Assembly (NCBI GenBank): GCA_001801085.1
Contig: MGWR01000039.1
Coordinates: forward strand, 1 to 62,459
DNA length: 62,459 nt
Reading direction: 5' to 3'
Source of the DNA: Gallionellales bacterium GWA2_60_142
Lineage (GTDB): Bacteria; Pseudomonadota; Gammaproteobacteria; Burkholderiales; Gallionellaceae
Shown here in pieces: positions 9,457-19,767 of this stretch (position 1 is the first letter of the stretch; the number at the start of each line of letters is the position of its first letter). Under the pieces are notes generated by a model. The model was not told where the DNA came from, made no database searches, and saw only the letters and a list, made by a program, of their open reading frames with translations. A program made the translations under genes and the position numbers.

Positions 9457-11153
9457 CGGGATGATTGTGCAGCGTAGCGCATGCAGTTGCGCCCGTCTGC
9501 CTTGGCCTGATACAGGAGCTTGTCCGCCTTGCGCAGCATGCTGTCCTGATCCTCCGGTGCCGGGGCGTAATACGCGCCTATGCTGGTCGTGCAGCGGAAT
9601 GTCCCCTCGGCACCGGGAGTTTCCAGCTTCTCGATCCCGGTGCGGATGCGCTCGGCCACTGCGAGCAGTGCATCTTCGTCGCATTCCGCCAGCAGCACCA
9701 GGAACTCCTCGCCGCCCCAGCGCGCCGCATGATCGTAGCTGCGTACAGATTCCAGTATCACTGCGGCGGAAGCACACAGGGCGATATCACCGGCCTGGTG
9801 TCCATGGCGGTCGTTGATCTGCTTGAAGTGATCCAGATCGAGCAGCAGCAGCCCGAGTGCCCCGCCCTGTCGCTTCTGGCGCGCCAGCTCTTGATCGAAG
9901 CGTTCCTGCATGCCGCGCCGATTGAACAAGCCGGTCAACTGGTCGATCTCGGTCAGCCGCAACAGCTCCTCGGTACGCTGCCTGACCTTGCTTTCGAGTT
10001 CGTTGCGGGTGTCGCGCACCACGCCCACCATGTCGGTGAATTGCCGCGACAATGCGCCGATCTCGCCCTTGCCTATCTCCGGCAGGTCGACCTGGTAATT
10101 GCCGTGCTGGACTTCGGCCATCGAGGCGCGCAGGTTCGCGACCGGAGCCAGGATCCAGCGATGCACCAGCCAGCCTACCAGCAGCAGGGACAACACCAGC
10201 GCCACGCCGAACAGCAGCGGCACCAGCAACAGGCTCTGAGGGGAAAACAGGGCGCGGGGATCCATCAGCGTCAGGTCGAACCAGCCGATTTCCGGCAAAT
10301 ATGCGACGCCCAGCAGATGGCGCTGGCCCTGAAAGGTTACCCACAGCGTGGACACCGCTTCGCCGGATTGCTCCAGTCTCCGCATCGCCTGCCGCAGACT
10401 CTCGATGTCCTCCGGATTCGTCAGCAACACGTCGACCTTACTGCGCTGTTTTACATCTTTCGTGATGCTGGCGTAATCGATCAGTTCGGCTTCGCGGTAT
10501 AGCTGTATCGCCATGTCGCGATCGACGAACAGGTTATGCACGCCCGGCTGGTGGATATCGACGGTCTCCTTGAGAAAGTCGGTGATGTCGATGCCGGTGC
10601 CAATCACGCCCAGTACTTGGCTTCCCTGCTTGATCAGCACATTGATCCAGACCTTGGTGATGCCCAGATGCGCGTCCGGATCGACGTTAACCTGATAGTC
10701 CTTGCCGCTTGCCAGCGTGGAATAGAACCACTTGTCGTTCAGGTTGGCCGGCGACAGCTTGTAGCGCAGCTGCTTGCCGGCGAACTGGTTGACCGCATCG
10801 TTGAAGTAGTAATGCCCGGAAGCGGCGAACGCCGCGAAATAGCTATGGTCGCGGAAGTTCAGCCGGTAAGTTTCCAGCACCTTGATCGCACGCGCGCGCA
10901 CTGCAGGATCGTCCTCGTGCAGCGCAATGTCCAGCAGTGCCGGATCGGCAGCCATCTGCCTGGCCAGCGCGATCTCGCGCGTCAGCGGCAGCAACGTCCG
11001 GTGCTTGTCGAACATCACCTGGCGCCCGGCGAACAAGCCCGCCCATTTTTCGTTGACCTGCGCCAGCAACTGCAGGGAGAAGAACCATGCAAGTGTCGAG
11101 AAACCGAGGAGCAGCCCGAAAATCAGCAGGGAAAATTTATGTCTTAGATTCAC
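9453..11153 (-). CDS. Membrane-bound diguanylate cyclase (Cache-like sensor, HAMP, GGDEF)
   Basis: Predicted synthesis of c-di-GMP in response to a periplasmic cue. Layout of the 566 residues: transmembrane helix (about 8-30), a periplasmic Cache-like sensor (about 35-270, ending VAYLPEIGWFDLTLMDPR), second helix (about 280-310), HAMP and short coiled coil, then GGDEF domain (about 395-560). The active site reads GGEEF and is preceded by an RxxD inhibitory site (RSYD, five residues upstream), so the enzyme looks active and product-inhibited. The start is GTG at 11153. It is coupled to the DUF3025 gene by a 4-bp overlap. Confidence 0.9.
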   Translation of the reverse strand: MNLRHKFSLLIFGLLLGFSTLAWFFSLQLLAQVNEKWAGLFAGRQVMFDKHRTLLPLTREIALARQMAADPALLDIALHEDDPAVRARAIKVLETYRLNFRDHSYFAAFAASGHYYFNDAVNQFAGKQLRYKLSPANLNDKWFYSTLASGKDYQVNVDPDAHLGITKVWINVLIKQGSQVLGVIGTGIDITDFLKETVDIHQPGVHNLFVDRDMAIQLYREAELIDYASITKDVKQRSKVDVLLTNPEDIESLRQAMRRLEQSGEAVSTLWVTFQGQRHLLGVAYLPEIGWFDLTLMDPRALFSPQSLLLVPLLFGVALVLSLLLVGWLVHRWILAPVANLRASMAEVQHGNYQVDLPEIGKGEIGALSRQFTDMVGVVRDTRNELESKVRQRTEELLRLTEIDQLTGLFNRRGMQERFDQELARQKRQGGALGLLLLDLDHFKQINDRHGHQAGDIALCASAAVILESVRSYDHAARWGGEEFLVLLAECDEDALLAVAERIRTGIEKLETPGAEGTFRCTTSIGAYYAPAPEDQDSMLRKADKLLYQAKADGRNCMRYAAQSSR

Positions 11154-11236
11154 GGCAACATTGTCGAGTAATCGAATCGGGGGGCGGCAAAAAACGCGAA
11201 AGTCTAACAGAAACTATCCGGCGCTCCCGCAAACCG

Positions 11237-11560
11237 TCAGACCTCGATATCGATGTGTTCGACCGGGTCTCCCGCGCGCTGGTTGTGGTGTCTGCGCTCC
11301 ATCCCGGAACGCAGTTCGACCAGCACCGGCAAATGCTGCACGCGACGGCAGTAGGTTCGCCGCTCTCCCTCTCCGTGCCTATAGTCCCCTCGCTCCGCAA
11401 GTTCCCGGACTGGCTCGTGATGTTCGTGCGGCGTTGCCACCAGCGGCGGCAGCGTGCGCGACTGCACAGCCTTGGCCGCCTTGACCGTCGCCAAAGCGGT
11501 CACCGTCACACGATCTACCCCGGTAATTCCGGGCGGAGGAAAGCTGGGCACATATTTCAT
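11237..11560 (-). CDS. Small conserved-looking hypothetical protein
   Basis: I do not recognise a family. The 107-residue frame starts at ATG 11560 with an excellent ribosome binding site (AGGAGG, 5 nt upstream), which is the main reason to call it. The product begins MKYVPSFPPPGITGVDRV, is rich in Arg and His towards the end (RRTYCRRV, GMERRHHNQRAGDPVEHIDI), and has no signal peptide or membrane segment. Proline-rich N-terminus plus basic C-terminus suggests a short soluble protein, possibly partner of the neighbouring signalling genes. It stands alone between the diguanylate cyclase and the chemoreceptor. Confidence 0.6.
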   Translation of the reverse strand: MKYVPSFPPPGITGVDRVTVTALATVKAAKAVQSRTLPPLVATPHEHHEPVRELAERGDYRHGEGERRTYCRRVQHLPVLVELRSGMERRHHNQRAGDPVEHIDIEV

Positions 11561-11640
11561 GGCTACCTCCTGGATAACACAAAATCCATGACTGCATCAC
11601 CATCTACCATCCCACACTGACAGCAATTCGCGTCCCTTGT

Positions 11641-13707
11641 TCAACCGATCGCGCACTTGGTCAGCGGGTAACCGGCCTTCCTCAGCTCGACTGCAGCCTT
11701 GCCCAATTCCTCGGCCTCGCCCTTGGCCTCGATGGCGGCCTGTGCATTGCTATCCACCAGCGAACTGAGGCTATCGAGGCTGGCGGAGACGCTCGCTCCC
11801 GCCTCGGACTGCTCCTTCGATGCCCCGGCGATATGCTCGATGCGCTGCGAGACGCTGTTGGTGGCATCCATGATCTCTTTCAGCCCCTCGCCGTTCTTGC
11901 GGATCAGCGATATGCCGGTCTCCACTTCGGCTACCGCATCGTGCATCGACTTCACTGCCGCATCGGAGATCGCGCTGACTTCCCCGATGGTGCGGGTGAT
12001 GTCCTTGGTGCTCGACGCGGTGCGTTCCGCCAGCTTGCGCACCTCATCCGCGACCACGGCAAAACCGCGCCCCTGCTCGCCGGCGCGCGCAGCCTCGATC
12101 GCCGCATTCAGCGCCAGCAAGTTGGTCTGCTCGGCGATCTCTTTGATCGCATTGGCTATCGAGCCGATGTTATCCACCGCGCCACCCAGGTCGGAAATCG
12201 TCCGGCTGGTGCCCAGCACGGTATCCGCCACCTTGCTGGTCGCGGCAATACTGAGTTCCATGTTGCGGCTGTTTGCCTCGACCACCTGCTGCATAGCCCG
12301 CGCATCGCCGAGCGAATCCCCGGCCATGTTGGCGACCCCGGCGACCGAGTGGCTGAAGCCTTCCATCGTGCCGACAATCTGCTGGATATGCTGGCGTTCG
12401 TTCGCCGCATTATCCGCGACGCCGGAAACTCGGTTACCCATGTCGGAAATGCGCTTCTGCATCTTGCTGACCGGCGTGACCACCTCGTCGACGATGGTGC
12501 GCAGATAGGACTGCATGGTCTGCACACCGCACAGCAATACGCCCAACTCGTCGCGTCCGCTGATGTCGATCTCCTCGTTCATATCGCCCTGCATCAGCTT
12601 CTCAAAATCGCGCTGCGCTACATCGGCCGGATTCGCGACATACTTCTTGACCAGAAAGGCGAGATAGAAGAACAGGAACACTTGCAACACAATCTGGCCG
12701 ATCAGCGTGCGCTGCTCAAGCTTTGCAATCGCATCGAACTGCGGCGTCACGTCGATCTCCAGTTCCGACACCCCGAGCACCGCCCCTTCCTCGACCTGGT
12801 GGCAACCGGTGCAATCGGTACCGTGAAAATCCTTGCTGGCCAGATAGGGAGTCACGACATGGACATGTGTCCCATCCTCGTTGAATGTCACGATCTTCTG
12901 CTTGGTCTCGATCACGCGGCGCTGCACGTCGTTTGATATCTGCTCTTCCGGCAGGCCCGGCCCATACGCATCCACCACCGGCTTGGCGCGCACCACCTGA
13001 ACCGACCTGACGCCCTCGGATACGGATATCTTGTGCAGCAACAACTTGCGCAGATCGGGATCGCCGATCTGCCCGGCGACCATCAGCATGTTGGAGCTAT
13101 CGATAATCTCGTTGGAAAGCTTCCCGGCATCCCTGACCGCGGCCATCCTGGCATCTTCCTTCATGTGCTCGAATACGGAGTACTGGCCATATCCGAGCGC
13201 CGCCAGCAGGGTGACCTGAATCGCGAACTGCAACTTGCGCGACAGCGTCCAGTTGCCGAATTTGTAGCGCTCGAACTTCGACACGATCTGCTCGCCGCTC
13301 TGGTTCAGTTTGCGATACAACGTTTCTGCCTCAGCGACCTGCTCGCGGGTCGGCGGGCGACGCACCGAAGAATAACCGATCACCTCGCCGCCCTCGAACA
13401 CCGGCGCGACCGTCGCGCGTACCCAGTAATAGTCGCCGTTTTTGCAACGATTCTTGACGGTGCCGCGCCATGGACGGCGTTCCTCCAGCGTGTCCCACAG
13501 CCATTTGAAGGCCTGCGGCGGCATGTCGGGATGGCGCACGATGTTGTGGCTCTTGCCGATCAATTCCTCGCGGCTATAGCCGGATATCTCGACGAAAGCA
13601 TCGTTGGCGTAGGTGACGATGCCCTTGGTGTCAGTGCGCGAAATCAGCACCGTATTCTGCGGAAACGGCACTTCTTTTTGTGAAACATAGGCATTCTTGT
13701 TCTGCAC
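11641..13707 (-). CDS. PAS-containing methyl-accepting chemotaxis protein with periplasmic c-type heme motif
   Basis: Chemoreceptor of 688 residues, predicted to control a CheA kinase. It starts with an Aer-like cytoplasmic PAS domain (about 10-120; [29 protein letters not shown]), then a transmembrane helix (about 160-180), a periplasmic domain (about 185-335), a second helix (about 345-365), a HAMP-like region and the signalling hairpin tip ([20 protein letters not shown]). The periplasmic domain carries CTGCH at residues 299-303, a CxxCH heme-attachment motif. The start is GTG with a strong GGGGGAAG site. Redox, oxygen or NO sensing is inferred from the PAS plus heme combination. No che genes are nearby. 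Confidence 0.88.
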   Translation of the reverse strand: MQNKNAYVSQKEVPFPQNTVLISRTDTKGIVTYANDAFVEISGYSREELIGKSHNIVRHPDMPPQAFKWLWDTLEERRPWRGTVKNRCKNGDYYWVRATVAPVFEGGEVIGYSSVRRPPTREQVAEAETLYRKLNQSGEQIVSKFERYKFGNWTLSRKLQFAIQVTLLAALGYGQYSVFEHMKEDARMAAVRDAGKLSNEIIDSSNMLMVAGQIGDPDLRKLLLHKISVSEGVRSVQVVRAKPVVDAYGPGLPEEQISNDVQRRVIETKQKIVTFNEDGTHVHVVTPYLASKDFHGTDCTGCHQVEEGAVLGVSELEIDVTPQFDAIAKLEQRTLIGQIVLQVFLFFYLAFLVKKYVANPADVAQRDFEKLMQGDMNEEIDISGRDELGVLLCGVQTMQSYLRTIVDEVVTPVSKMQKRISDMGNRVSGVADNAANERQHIQQIVGTMEGFSHSVAGVANMAGDSLGDARAMQQVVEANSRNMELSIAATSKVADTVLGTSRTISDLGGAVDNIGSIANAIKEIAEQTNLLALNAAIEAARAGEQGRGFAVVADEVRKLAERTASSTKDITRTIGEVSAISDAAVKSMHDAVAEVETGISLIRKNGEGLKEIMDATNSVSQRIEHIAGASKEQSEAGASVSASLDSLSSLVDSNAQAAIEAKGEAEELGKAAVELRKAGYPLTKCAIG

Positions 13708-13884
13708 GACTTCCCCCTGATCAGCAACTTACAGTTATCGCCGGCTTGCCAGCATGAATTTACAGAGAAGCACAAAGCATGCCGAATGTGTCAGTGATAC
13801 TAGCAAGTGGTCGCCGCATGCAAAGCATCAAATAGGAGTCGATAACATGGTTATTTATAAATAGATCTCATACCCCTGTTCCGC
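13708..13884. other. Intergenic region without recognised signal
   Basis: AT-richer spacer (177 bp) between the chemoreceptor promoter side and the end of the copper ATPase gene. It must carry the chemoreceptor promoter, but no convincing -35/-10 pair or terminator hairpin was identified. Confidence 0.4.
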
Positions 13885-16209
13885 TTAAAGAATAACGCGG
13901 CGTAACCGGAGCGCATTAACAATCACCGACACCGAGCTGAAACTCATCGCCGCCGCCGCGATGATGGGCGAGAGTAGCAGGCCGAAGAACGGATACAGCA
14001 CACCCGCAGCAATTGGAATGCCGAGCACGTTGTAGATGAAGGCAAAGAACAGGTTCTGGCGGATATTCTTCATGGTCGCGCGGGACAAACGCAACGCACG
14101 CACGATGCCGCGCAGGTCGCCTTTGACCAGCGTAATGCCCGCGCTTTCCATCGCCACATCGGTGCCGGTGCCCATCGCGATGCCCACCTGCGCCTGCGCC
14201 AATGCAGGAGCGTCGTTGATGCCATCGCCCGCCATTGCCACGATGCGTCCTTCGGCTTGCAGTTGCTTGACGATGGAGGCCTTCTGCTCGGGCAGCACTT
14301 CGGCCTCGATGCGGTCAATGCCCAGTTTTTTCGCCACCGCTTCCGCCGTGATGCGGTTGTCGCCGGTGAGCATGATGACCTGCACGCCTTCTTCATGGAG
14401 TGCGCGGATCGCCTCCGCAGTGGATTCCTTGACCGGGTCGGCCACGCCGATCAGCCCTGCGGCCTTGCCGTCGATAGCCAGCAGCATCACGGTCTGGCCG
14501 TCGCTGCGCAACGCCTCGGCACGGGCGGGCAGGTCGCCTGCATCGATATGTAATTCTTCAAACAGTTTCAGGTTACCCAACGCGACCACACGGCCCTCGA
14601 CCGATCCCGTCACTCCCTTGCCGGTGATCGAACGGAACCCGTCGACCGCCGTCAGTCTGATGTCCCTCTCCTGGGCGCCATTCACGATGGCCGCCGCCAG
14701 TGGATGTTCGCTGGCACGCTCTAGGCTGGCCGCCAGCCACAACACGACGCCTTCATCGAATCCGTCCAGCGGAACGACCGAGATCAGTTTCGGTTTGCCT
14801 TCGGTCAATGTCCCGGTCTTGTCCACCACTAGCGTGTTCACCCTCTCCATGGTTTCCAGCGCCTCGGCGTTCTTTATCAACACCCCGAGCGTCGCCCCGC
14901 GACCGGTTCCGACCATGATGGACATCGGCGTGGCCAGCCCCAGCGCGCAAGGGCAAGCGATGATCAGCACCGCGACCGCGTTGACGATGGCGTGTGCCAG
15001 ACGCGGCTCCGGCCCCCAAATACCCCATACCGCCAAGGTGGCAAGCGCGACCAGTATCACCGCAGGCACGAAGTAACCGGCAGCGATATCGGCCAAGCGC
15101 TGGATAGGTGCGCGGCTGCGCTGCGCCTCGCTCACCATATGTACAATCTGCGCCAATAACGTATCGGCGCCGACGCGCTCGGCGCGCATCAGCAAGCTAC
15201 CGGTGCCGTTCACCGTCGCACCAATCAGCCGCTCACCAACGGTCTTTTCCACCGGAATGGATTCGCCGGTGACCATGGATTCGTCCAGTGCGCTCACACC
15301 TTCGAGCACCACGCCGTCCACCGGCACCTTCTCGCCGGGACGCACGCGCAGCACGTCGTTCGGTTGCACCTGTTCCAGCGGAATATCTTCCTCGTTGCCG
15401 TCAGCGCGCACGATACGGGCGGTCTTCGGCGCGAGGCCCAGCAACAGCTTGATCGCCGCGCCGGTCTGGCTGCGCGCGCGCAGTTCCATCACCTGCCCCA
15501 GCAGCACCAGGGCCATGATCACCGCTGCCGCTTCGAAGTACACCGGCACCGTGTCCATCATGCTGCGCATCGCGAGCGGAAAAAGGCCCGGCAGCAGCAT
15601 CGCGACCACGCTGTATACCCACGCCACGCCGACACCGAGCGCGATCAGGCTGAACATATTGAGGCTGCGATTGACCACAGACTCATAACCGCGCCGGAAG
15701 ATCGGCCAGCCGGCCCACAACACCACCGGTGTGGCCAGCGCGAATTCCAGCCACTGCAAAGCGGTCATCGAAACAAAATCCGGCATCAGTTGCGGCGCGA
15801 GGTCGGACACCATCGCCATGACGAAAACCGGCAAAGCCAGCACCGTGCTTGCCCAGAAGCGTCGCGTCATATCGTTCAATTCAGCATTGTCTTCCGCCAC
15901 TGCGTTGCGCGGTTCCAGTGCCATGCCGCAGATCGGGCAGTTACCCGGTTCGTTGCGCACCACTTCGGGATGCATGGGGCAGGTGTATTCGGTCGCAGCA
16001 GCAACCTGTCGAACTTCTGCGGGATGAAGATAATGCTCCGGATCGAGGGCAAACTTATCACTGCATCCGGCGCTGCAGAAGCGGTACTCGATGCCGTGAT
16101 ACTCGCGGCGATGCGGGGAGTCCGGCGTCACCGTCATCCCGCAGACAGGATCGCGCGCCTCCGTTTTTGCCGTTGCATGATCGGCATGATGTTTGCGAGG
16201 TTCGTGCAT
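13885..16209 (-). CDS. copA: Copper-translocating P1B-type ATPase with YHS and heavy-metal-binding domains
   Basis: Predicted Cu(I) export pump of the inner membrane, 774 residues from ATG 16209 (AGGAGG 4-5 nt upstream; an upstream in-frame ATG lacks a good site). The N-terminus carries a YHS-type domain (DPVCGMTV, about 20-65) and a YTCPMHPEV...[10 protein letters not shown] metal-binding domain (about 76-100) instead of CxxC HMA domains. Core motifs are the CPC ion-binding site (Cys 419), DKTGTLTEG with phosphorylated Asp 463, [10 protein letters not shown], and [14 protein letters not shown], the last typical of copper pumps. It closes the minus-strand run cusC-cusB-cusA-cusF-copA. The gene name is by function; the domain layout is CopA/CopB-like. 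Confidence 0.93.
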   Translation of the reverse strand: MHEPRKHHADHATAKTEARDPVCGMTVTPDSPHRREYHGIEYRFCSAGCSDKFALDPEHYLHPAEVRQVAAATEYTCPMHPEVVRNEPGNCPICGMALEPRNAVAEDNAELNDMTRRFWASTVLALPVFVMAMVSDLAPQLMPDFVSMTALQWLEFALATPVVLWAGWPIFRRGYESVVNRSLNMFSLIALGVGVAWVYSVVAMLLPGLFPLAMRSMMDTVPVYFEAAAVIMALVLLGQVMELRARSQTGAAIKLLLGLAPKTARIVRADGNEEDIPLEQVQPNDVLRVRPGEKVPVDGVVLEGVSALDESMVTGESIPVEKTVGERLIGATVNGTGSLLMRAERVGADTLLAQIVHMVSEAQRSRAPIQRLADIAAGYFVPAVILVALATLAVWGIWGPEPRLAHAIVNAVAVLIIACPCALGLATPMSIMVGTGRGATLGVLIKNAEALETMERVNTLVVDKTGTLTEGKPKLISVVPLDGFDEGVVLWLAASLERASEHPLAAAIVNGAQERDIRLTAVDGFRSITGKGVTGSVEGRVVALGNLKLFEELHIDAGDLPARAEALRSDGQTVMLLAIDGKAAGLIGVADPVKESTAEAIRALHEEGVQVIMLTGDNRITAEAVAKKLGIDRIEAEVLPEQKASIVKQLQAEGRIVAMAGDGINDAPALAQAQVGIAMGTGTDVAMESAGITLVKGDLRGIVRALRLSRATMKNIRQNLFFAFIYNVLGIPIAAGVLYPFFGLLLSPIIAAAAMSFSSVSVIVNALRLRRVIL

Positions 16210-16269
16210 GTTTCCTCCTGGTTCAGTGAGGCGCTTCGGCGGCATATGCTTATGACACTAATACGCCCT

Positions 16270-16620
16270 TCATTTCTTGCGCTCAATGCAGGTAATTACC
16301 CATTCTTTTGAATTGATCTGTTCCAGTTCGAAACGCACGCTGTCCCCCACCTTCGTTTCTACTGGCAATGGCACTCGCAACGCGAACCACATGGTCATCG
16401 ACGGCCAGCCCAGCGAGTCTATGTGTTCATGCGCGATCCGCACCTTGCCCGCTTGCGCATTCACCGTTTTCAGCACTCCGATGCCTTCGTGTTTGACTTC
16501 GCTGCTTGCAGCTTGCATCGCCGAATTATGGTGCGACATGTCGTGTTCGTGGGTAGCAGCCTGAATCGAGTTGCTGCTTGCGATGAGCGTCATGCCGAGT
16601 GCGAATATCAGTGTTTTCAT
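16270..16620 (-). CDS. cusF: CusF-like periplasmic copper-binding protein
   Basis: A 116-residue exported protein with a signal peptide (about 1-21, ending IQAA) and a His/Met-rich N-terminal stretch (THEHDMSHHNSAM). The CusF-type OB fold is indicated by GWPSMTMWF, the W..M.M copper site, and by the C-terminal WVITCIERKK. It probably collects Cu(I)/Ag(I) in the periplasm and hands it to the CusCBA pump. It lies 11 bp behind cusA with a GAAAGGAA ribosome site and ahead of copA. Confidence 0.88.
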   Translation of the reverse strand: MKTLIFALGMTLIASSNSIQAATHEHDMSHHNSAMQAASSEVKHEGIGVLKTVNAQAGKVRIAHEHIDSLGWPSMTMWFALRVPLPVETKVGDSVRFELEQINSKEWVITCIERKK

Positions 16621-16631
16621 TTCCGTTCCTT

Positions 16632-19600
16632 TCAGTTATTGCCAGTTAAAGTCATTCGCGAAATTTCGTGTCGTTTGATCAGCGCATAGATCACCGGGAT
16701 CACCAGCAGCGTCAGCACCGCCGAGGAGATCATGCCGCCGACCATGGGCGCGGCGATGCGGCGCATCACTTCCGAGCCGGTGCCGCTGCTCCACAGGATG
16801 GGCAGCAGGCCGGCCATGATCGCCACCACGGTCATCATCTTGGGGCGCACGCGCTCCACCGCCCCCTCCATGATGGCCTCGTGCAGATCGGCGGCAGTCG
16901 GTTTGCGGCCTTCGTGGCTGCAACGCGCCTGTATTTCCTGCCATGCCTTCTCCAGATAGATCAGCATCACCACGCCGGTCTCCGCCGCCACACCTGCGAG
17001 CGCAATGAAACCGACCGCGACGGCGACGCTCAGGTTGTAGTCCAGCAGCCACAGCAGCCACACGCCGCCGACCAGCGCAAACGGCACGGACAGCATCACC
17101 ACCAGCGATTCGGTGACGCGTTTGAAGTTGAGGTACAGCAACAGGAAGATCAGCAGCAGCGTGATCGGGATCACGATCTTCATCTTCGCGGCGGCTCGTT
17201 CCATGTACTCGAACTGCCCGCTCCAGGTCGCGTAGTAGCCCGGCGGAAACTTCACCTGCTCGGCCACTGCCTTGCGGGCATCGGCCACATAGGAGCCGAT
17301 GTCGCGGTCGCGGATGTCCACGTAGATGTAGGCGGATAGCAATGCGTTCTCGGTACGGATCGACGGCGCGCCTTTGCTGATGCGCACGCTGGCGAGCTGG
17401 CCGAGCGGGATCATCGCCCCGTCCATCGTCGGCACCAGCACCTCGCGCGCGATCTGTTCCGGCGTGCCGCGCAACTCGCGCGGGTAGCGGATATTCACGC
17501 CGAAGCGTTCCAACCCTTCCACCGTGGTGGTGACGTTCTCGCCGCCCAGCGCGGTGGCGATCACCTCCTGCACCTCGCCCACGGTCAGCCCATAGCGTGC
17601 CAGTGCGGCACGATCCGGCTCGATGTCGAGATAGAAACCGCCGGTGATGCGTTCGGCAAAGGCGCTGGTCGTGCCCGGCACCTTGCGCACCACGGCCTCT
17701 ATCTCCTTGGCGACGCGCTCCATCTCGTCGAGGTTATTGCCGTACACCTTGATGCCGATGGGCGTGCGGATGCCGGTGGAGAGCATGTCGATGCGCGCCT
17801 TGATCGGCATGGTCCACGAATTCGCCACGCCGGGGAATTGCAGTGCGCGGTCCATCTCGGCGATCAGTTTGTCGGTGTCCATGCCGGGCCGCCATTCCTC
17901 CTGCGGCTTGAGGTTGATCACCGTCTCGAACATCTCCAGCGGAGCGGGGTCGGTCGCGCTCTGCACGCGTCCCGCCTTGCCATAAACAGATGCGACCTCG
18001 GGGAAGCTCTTGATGATCTTGTTCTGCGTCTGCAGCAACTCCGCCGCCTTGGTCACCGACATGCCGGGCAGCGACGCGGGCATGTAGAACAGCGTGCCCT
18101 CGTTCAGCGTCGGCATGAACTCGCTGCCCAGCTTCATCGCTGGATAGACGCTCAACAGCAGCGCCAGCGCAGCGACGGCGAGCGTGGCCGTCTTCGCTTG
18201 CAGCACGCCGGCGATCAACGGACGGTAGATCGTGATCATCCAGCGGTTCAGCGGATTCTCGGCTTCCGGTTTGATGTGGCCGCGAATGAACAGCAGCATC
18301 AGCACCGGCACCAGCGTCACCGACAGCGAAGCCGCACCCGCCATCGCGAAGGTCTTGGTGAACGCCAGCGGCGCGAACAGCCTCCCCTCCTGTGCCTCCA
18401 GCGTGAACACCGGCAGGAAAGACACGGTGATGATCAGCAGCGAGAAGAACAGCGCGGGGCCGACTTCCTTGCATGCGGCAATCATCGCTTCCGCGCGCGA
18501 CTCGCCTTCCTTCATGCGCTCCAGATGCTTATGCGCGTTCTCTATCATCACGATCGCCGCATCCACCATCGCGCCGATGGCGATGGCGATCCCGCCCAGG
18601 CTCATGATGTTGGAGTTCAGGTTCAGAAAACGCATCGCGATGAAGGCGATCAGCACGCCTATGGGCAACATAACGATGGCGACCAGCGCGCTGCGCGCAT
18701 GCATCAGGAACACCATGCACACTGCTGCCACGATCAGGCCTTCTTCCAGCAAGGTCGTCTTCAGCGTGGAGATGGCGCGCTGGATCAGTTCGGACCTGTC
18801 ATACACGGTTTGTATCGAAACACCCTCAGGCAATCCGGGTGTGATTTCGGCGATCTTGTCCTTGATGTTCTGGATCACCTCCAGCGCGTTCTGGCCGTAA
18901 CGCGCCATGGCGATGCCGGAAACCACTTCGCCTTCGCCGTTCAGCTCCGCGAGACCGCGCCGTTCGTCCGGCCCGAGTTCGACACGCGCGATGTCGCGCA
19001 GCAGCACCGGCGTGCCGCGTTCGGCTTTCACCACCAGATTCTCGATGTCGCTCTTGCCGCGCAGATAGCCTTTACCGCGCACCATGTATTCGGTCTCTGC
19101 CATCTCGATCACGCGCCCACCGACATCGCGGTTGCTGTCGCGTATCACCTGCGACACTTTGCTGAGCGGAATGCCGTAGGCGCGCAACTTAAGCGGATCG
19201 ACTGTCACCTGATACTGCTGCACAAAGCCGCCGACCGAAGCGACCTCGGCCACGCCATGTGCCTTGGTGAGCTGGTAACGCAGATACCAGTCCTGCATCG
19301 TGCGCAGCTCGGCAAGGTTGTGCTTGTCGCTCAACACGGCGTACTGGTACACCCAGCCCACGCCACTGGCGTCCGGCCCCAGTTGCGGCGATACCCCCTG
19401 TGGCATGCGCCCCGCGATGCTATTCAGGTATTCCAGCACACGCGAACGTGCCCAGTAGATGTCGGTGCCGTCTTCGAAGATCACGTACACAAACGACGCG
19501 CCAAAGAACGAGAAGCCGCGCACCACCTTCGATTTCGGCACGGACAACATCGCCGTGGTGAGCGGGTACGTCACCTGGTCTTCCACCACCTGCGGCGCCT

Positions 19601-19766
19601 GTCCCGAATATTCGGTATAGACGATCACCTGCACGTCGGACAGGTCCGGCAGCGCATCCAGCGGCGTTTTAACGACCGCGTAGATGCCCGCCAGCGTGAT
19701 AAACAGGGTGGCGAGCAACACCAGAAAACGGTTGCGCGCCGACCAGTCGATGAGGTTGGATAGCAT
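16632..19766 (-). CDS. cusA: CusA/CzcA-family heavy-metal efflux RND transporter
   Basis: Proton-driven inner-membrane pump of a tripartite copper/silver efflux system, 1044 residues, the normal RND length. N-terminal MLSNLIDWSARNRFLVLLAT, two six-helix halves with large periplasmic loops. Several methionine sites characteristic of CusA rather than CzcA are conserved: MPASLPGMSV, PAPLEMFETV and ARIDMLSTGIRTPIGIKVYG, which supports monovalent copper or silver as substrate. The start codon is one base away from the cusB stop region, so translation is coupled. Acts with CusB (adaptor) and CusC (outer-membrane channel), both upstream. Confidence 0.95.
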   Translation of the reverse strand: MLSNLIDWSARNRFLVLLATLFITLAGIYAVVKTPLDALPDLSDVQVIVYTEYSGQAPQVVEDQVTYPLTTAMLSVPKSKVVRGFSFFGASFVYVIFEDGTDIYWARSRVLEYLNSIAGRMPQGVSPQLGPDASGVGWVYQYAVLSDKHNLAELRTMQDWYLRYQLTKAHGVAEVASVGGFVQQYQVTVDPLKLRAYGIPLSKVSQVIRDSNRDVGGRVIEMAETEYMVRGKGYLRGKSDIENLVVKAERGTPVLLRDIARVELGPDERRGLAELNGEGEVVSGIAMARYGQNALEVIQNIKDKIAEITPGLPEGVSIQTVYDRSELIQRAISTLKTTLLEEGLIVAAVCMVFLMHARSALVAIVMLPIGVLIAFIAMRFLNLNSNIMSLGGIAIAIGAMVDAAIVMIENAHKHLERMKEGESRAEAMIAACKEVGPALFFSLLIITVSFLPVFTLEAQEGRLFAPLAFTKTFAMAGAASLSVTLVPVLMLLFIRGHIKPEAENPLNRWMITIYRPLIAGVLQAKTATLAVAALALLLSVYPAMKLGSEFMPTLNEGTLFYMPASLPGMSVTKAAELLQTQNKIIKSFPEVASVYGKAGRVQSATDPAPLEMFETVINLKPQEEWRPGMDTDKLIAEMDRALQFPGVANSWTMPIKARIDMLSTGIRTPIGIKVYGNNLDEMERVAKEIEAVVRKVPGTTSAFAERITGGFYLDIEPDRAALARYGLTVGEVQEVIATALGGENVTTTVEGLERFGVNIRYPRELRGTPEQIAREVLVPTMDGAMIPLGQLASVRISKGAPSIRTENALLSAYIYVDIRDRDIGSYVADARKAVAEQVKFPPGYYATWSGQFEYMERAAAKMKIVIPITLLLIFLLLYLNFKRVTESLVVMLSVPFALVGGVWLLWLLDYNLSVAVAVGFIALAGVAAETGVVMLIYLEKAWQEIQARCSHEGRKPTAADLHEAIMEGAVERVRPKMMTVVAIMAGLLPILWSSGTGSEVMRRIAAPMVGGMISSAVLTLLVIPVIYALIKRHEISRMTLTGNN

Positions 19767-19767
19767 G

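Noticed and set aside
17838-19763. Long open frame (641 codons) on the plus strand opposite cusA
   Set aside because: It is antisense to a clear RND pump gene and has a His/Arg/Gln-rich composition typical of frames opposite GC-rich genes.
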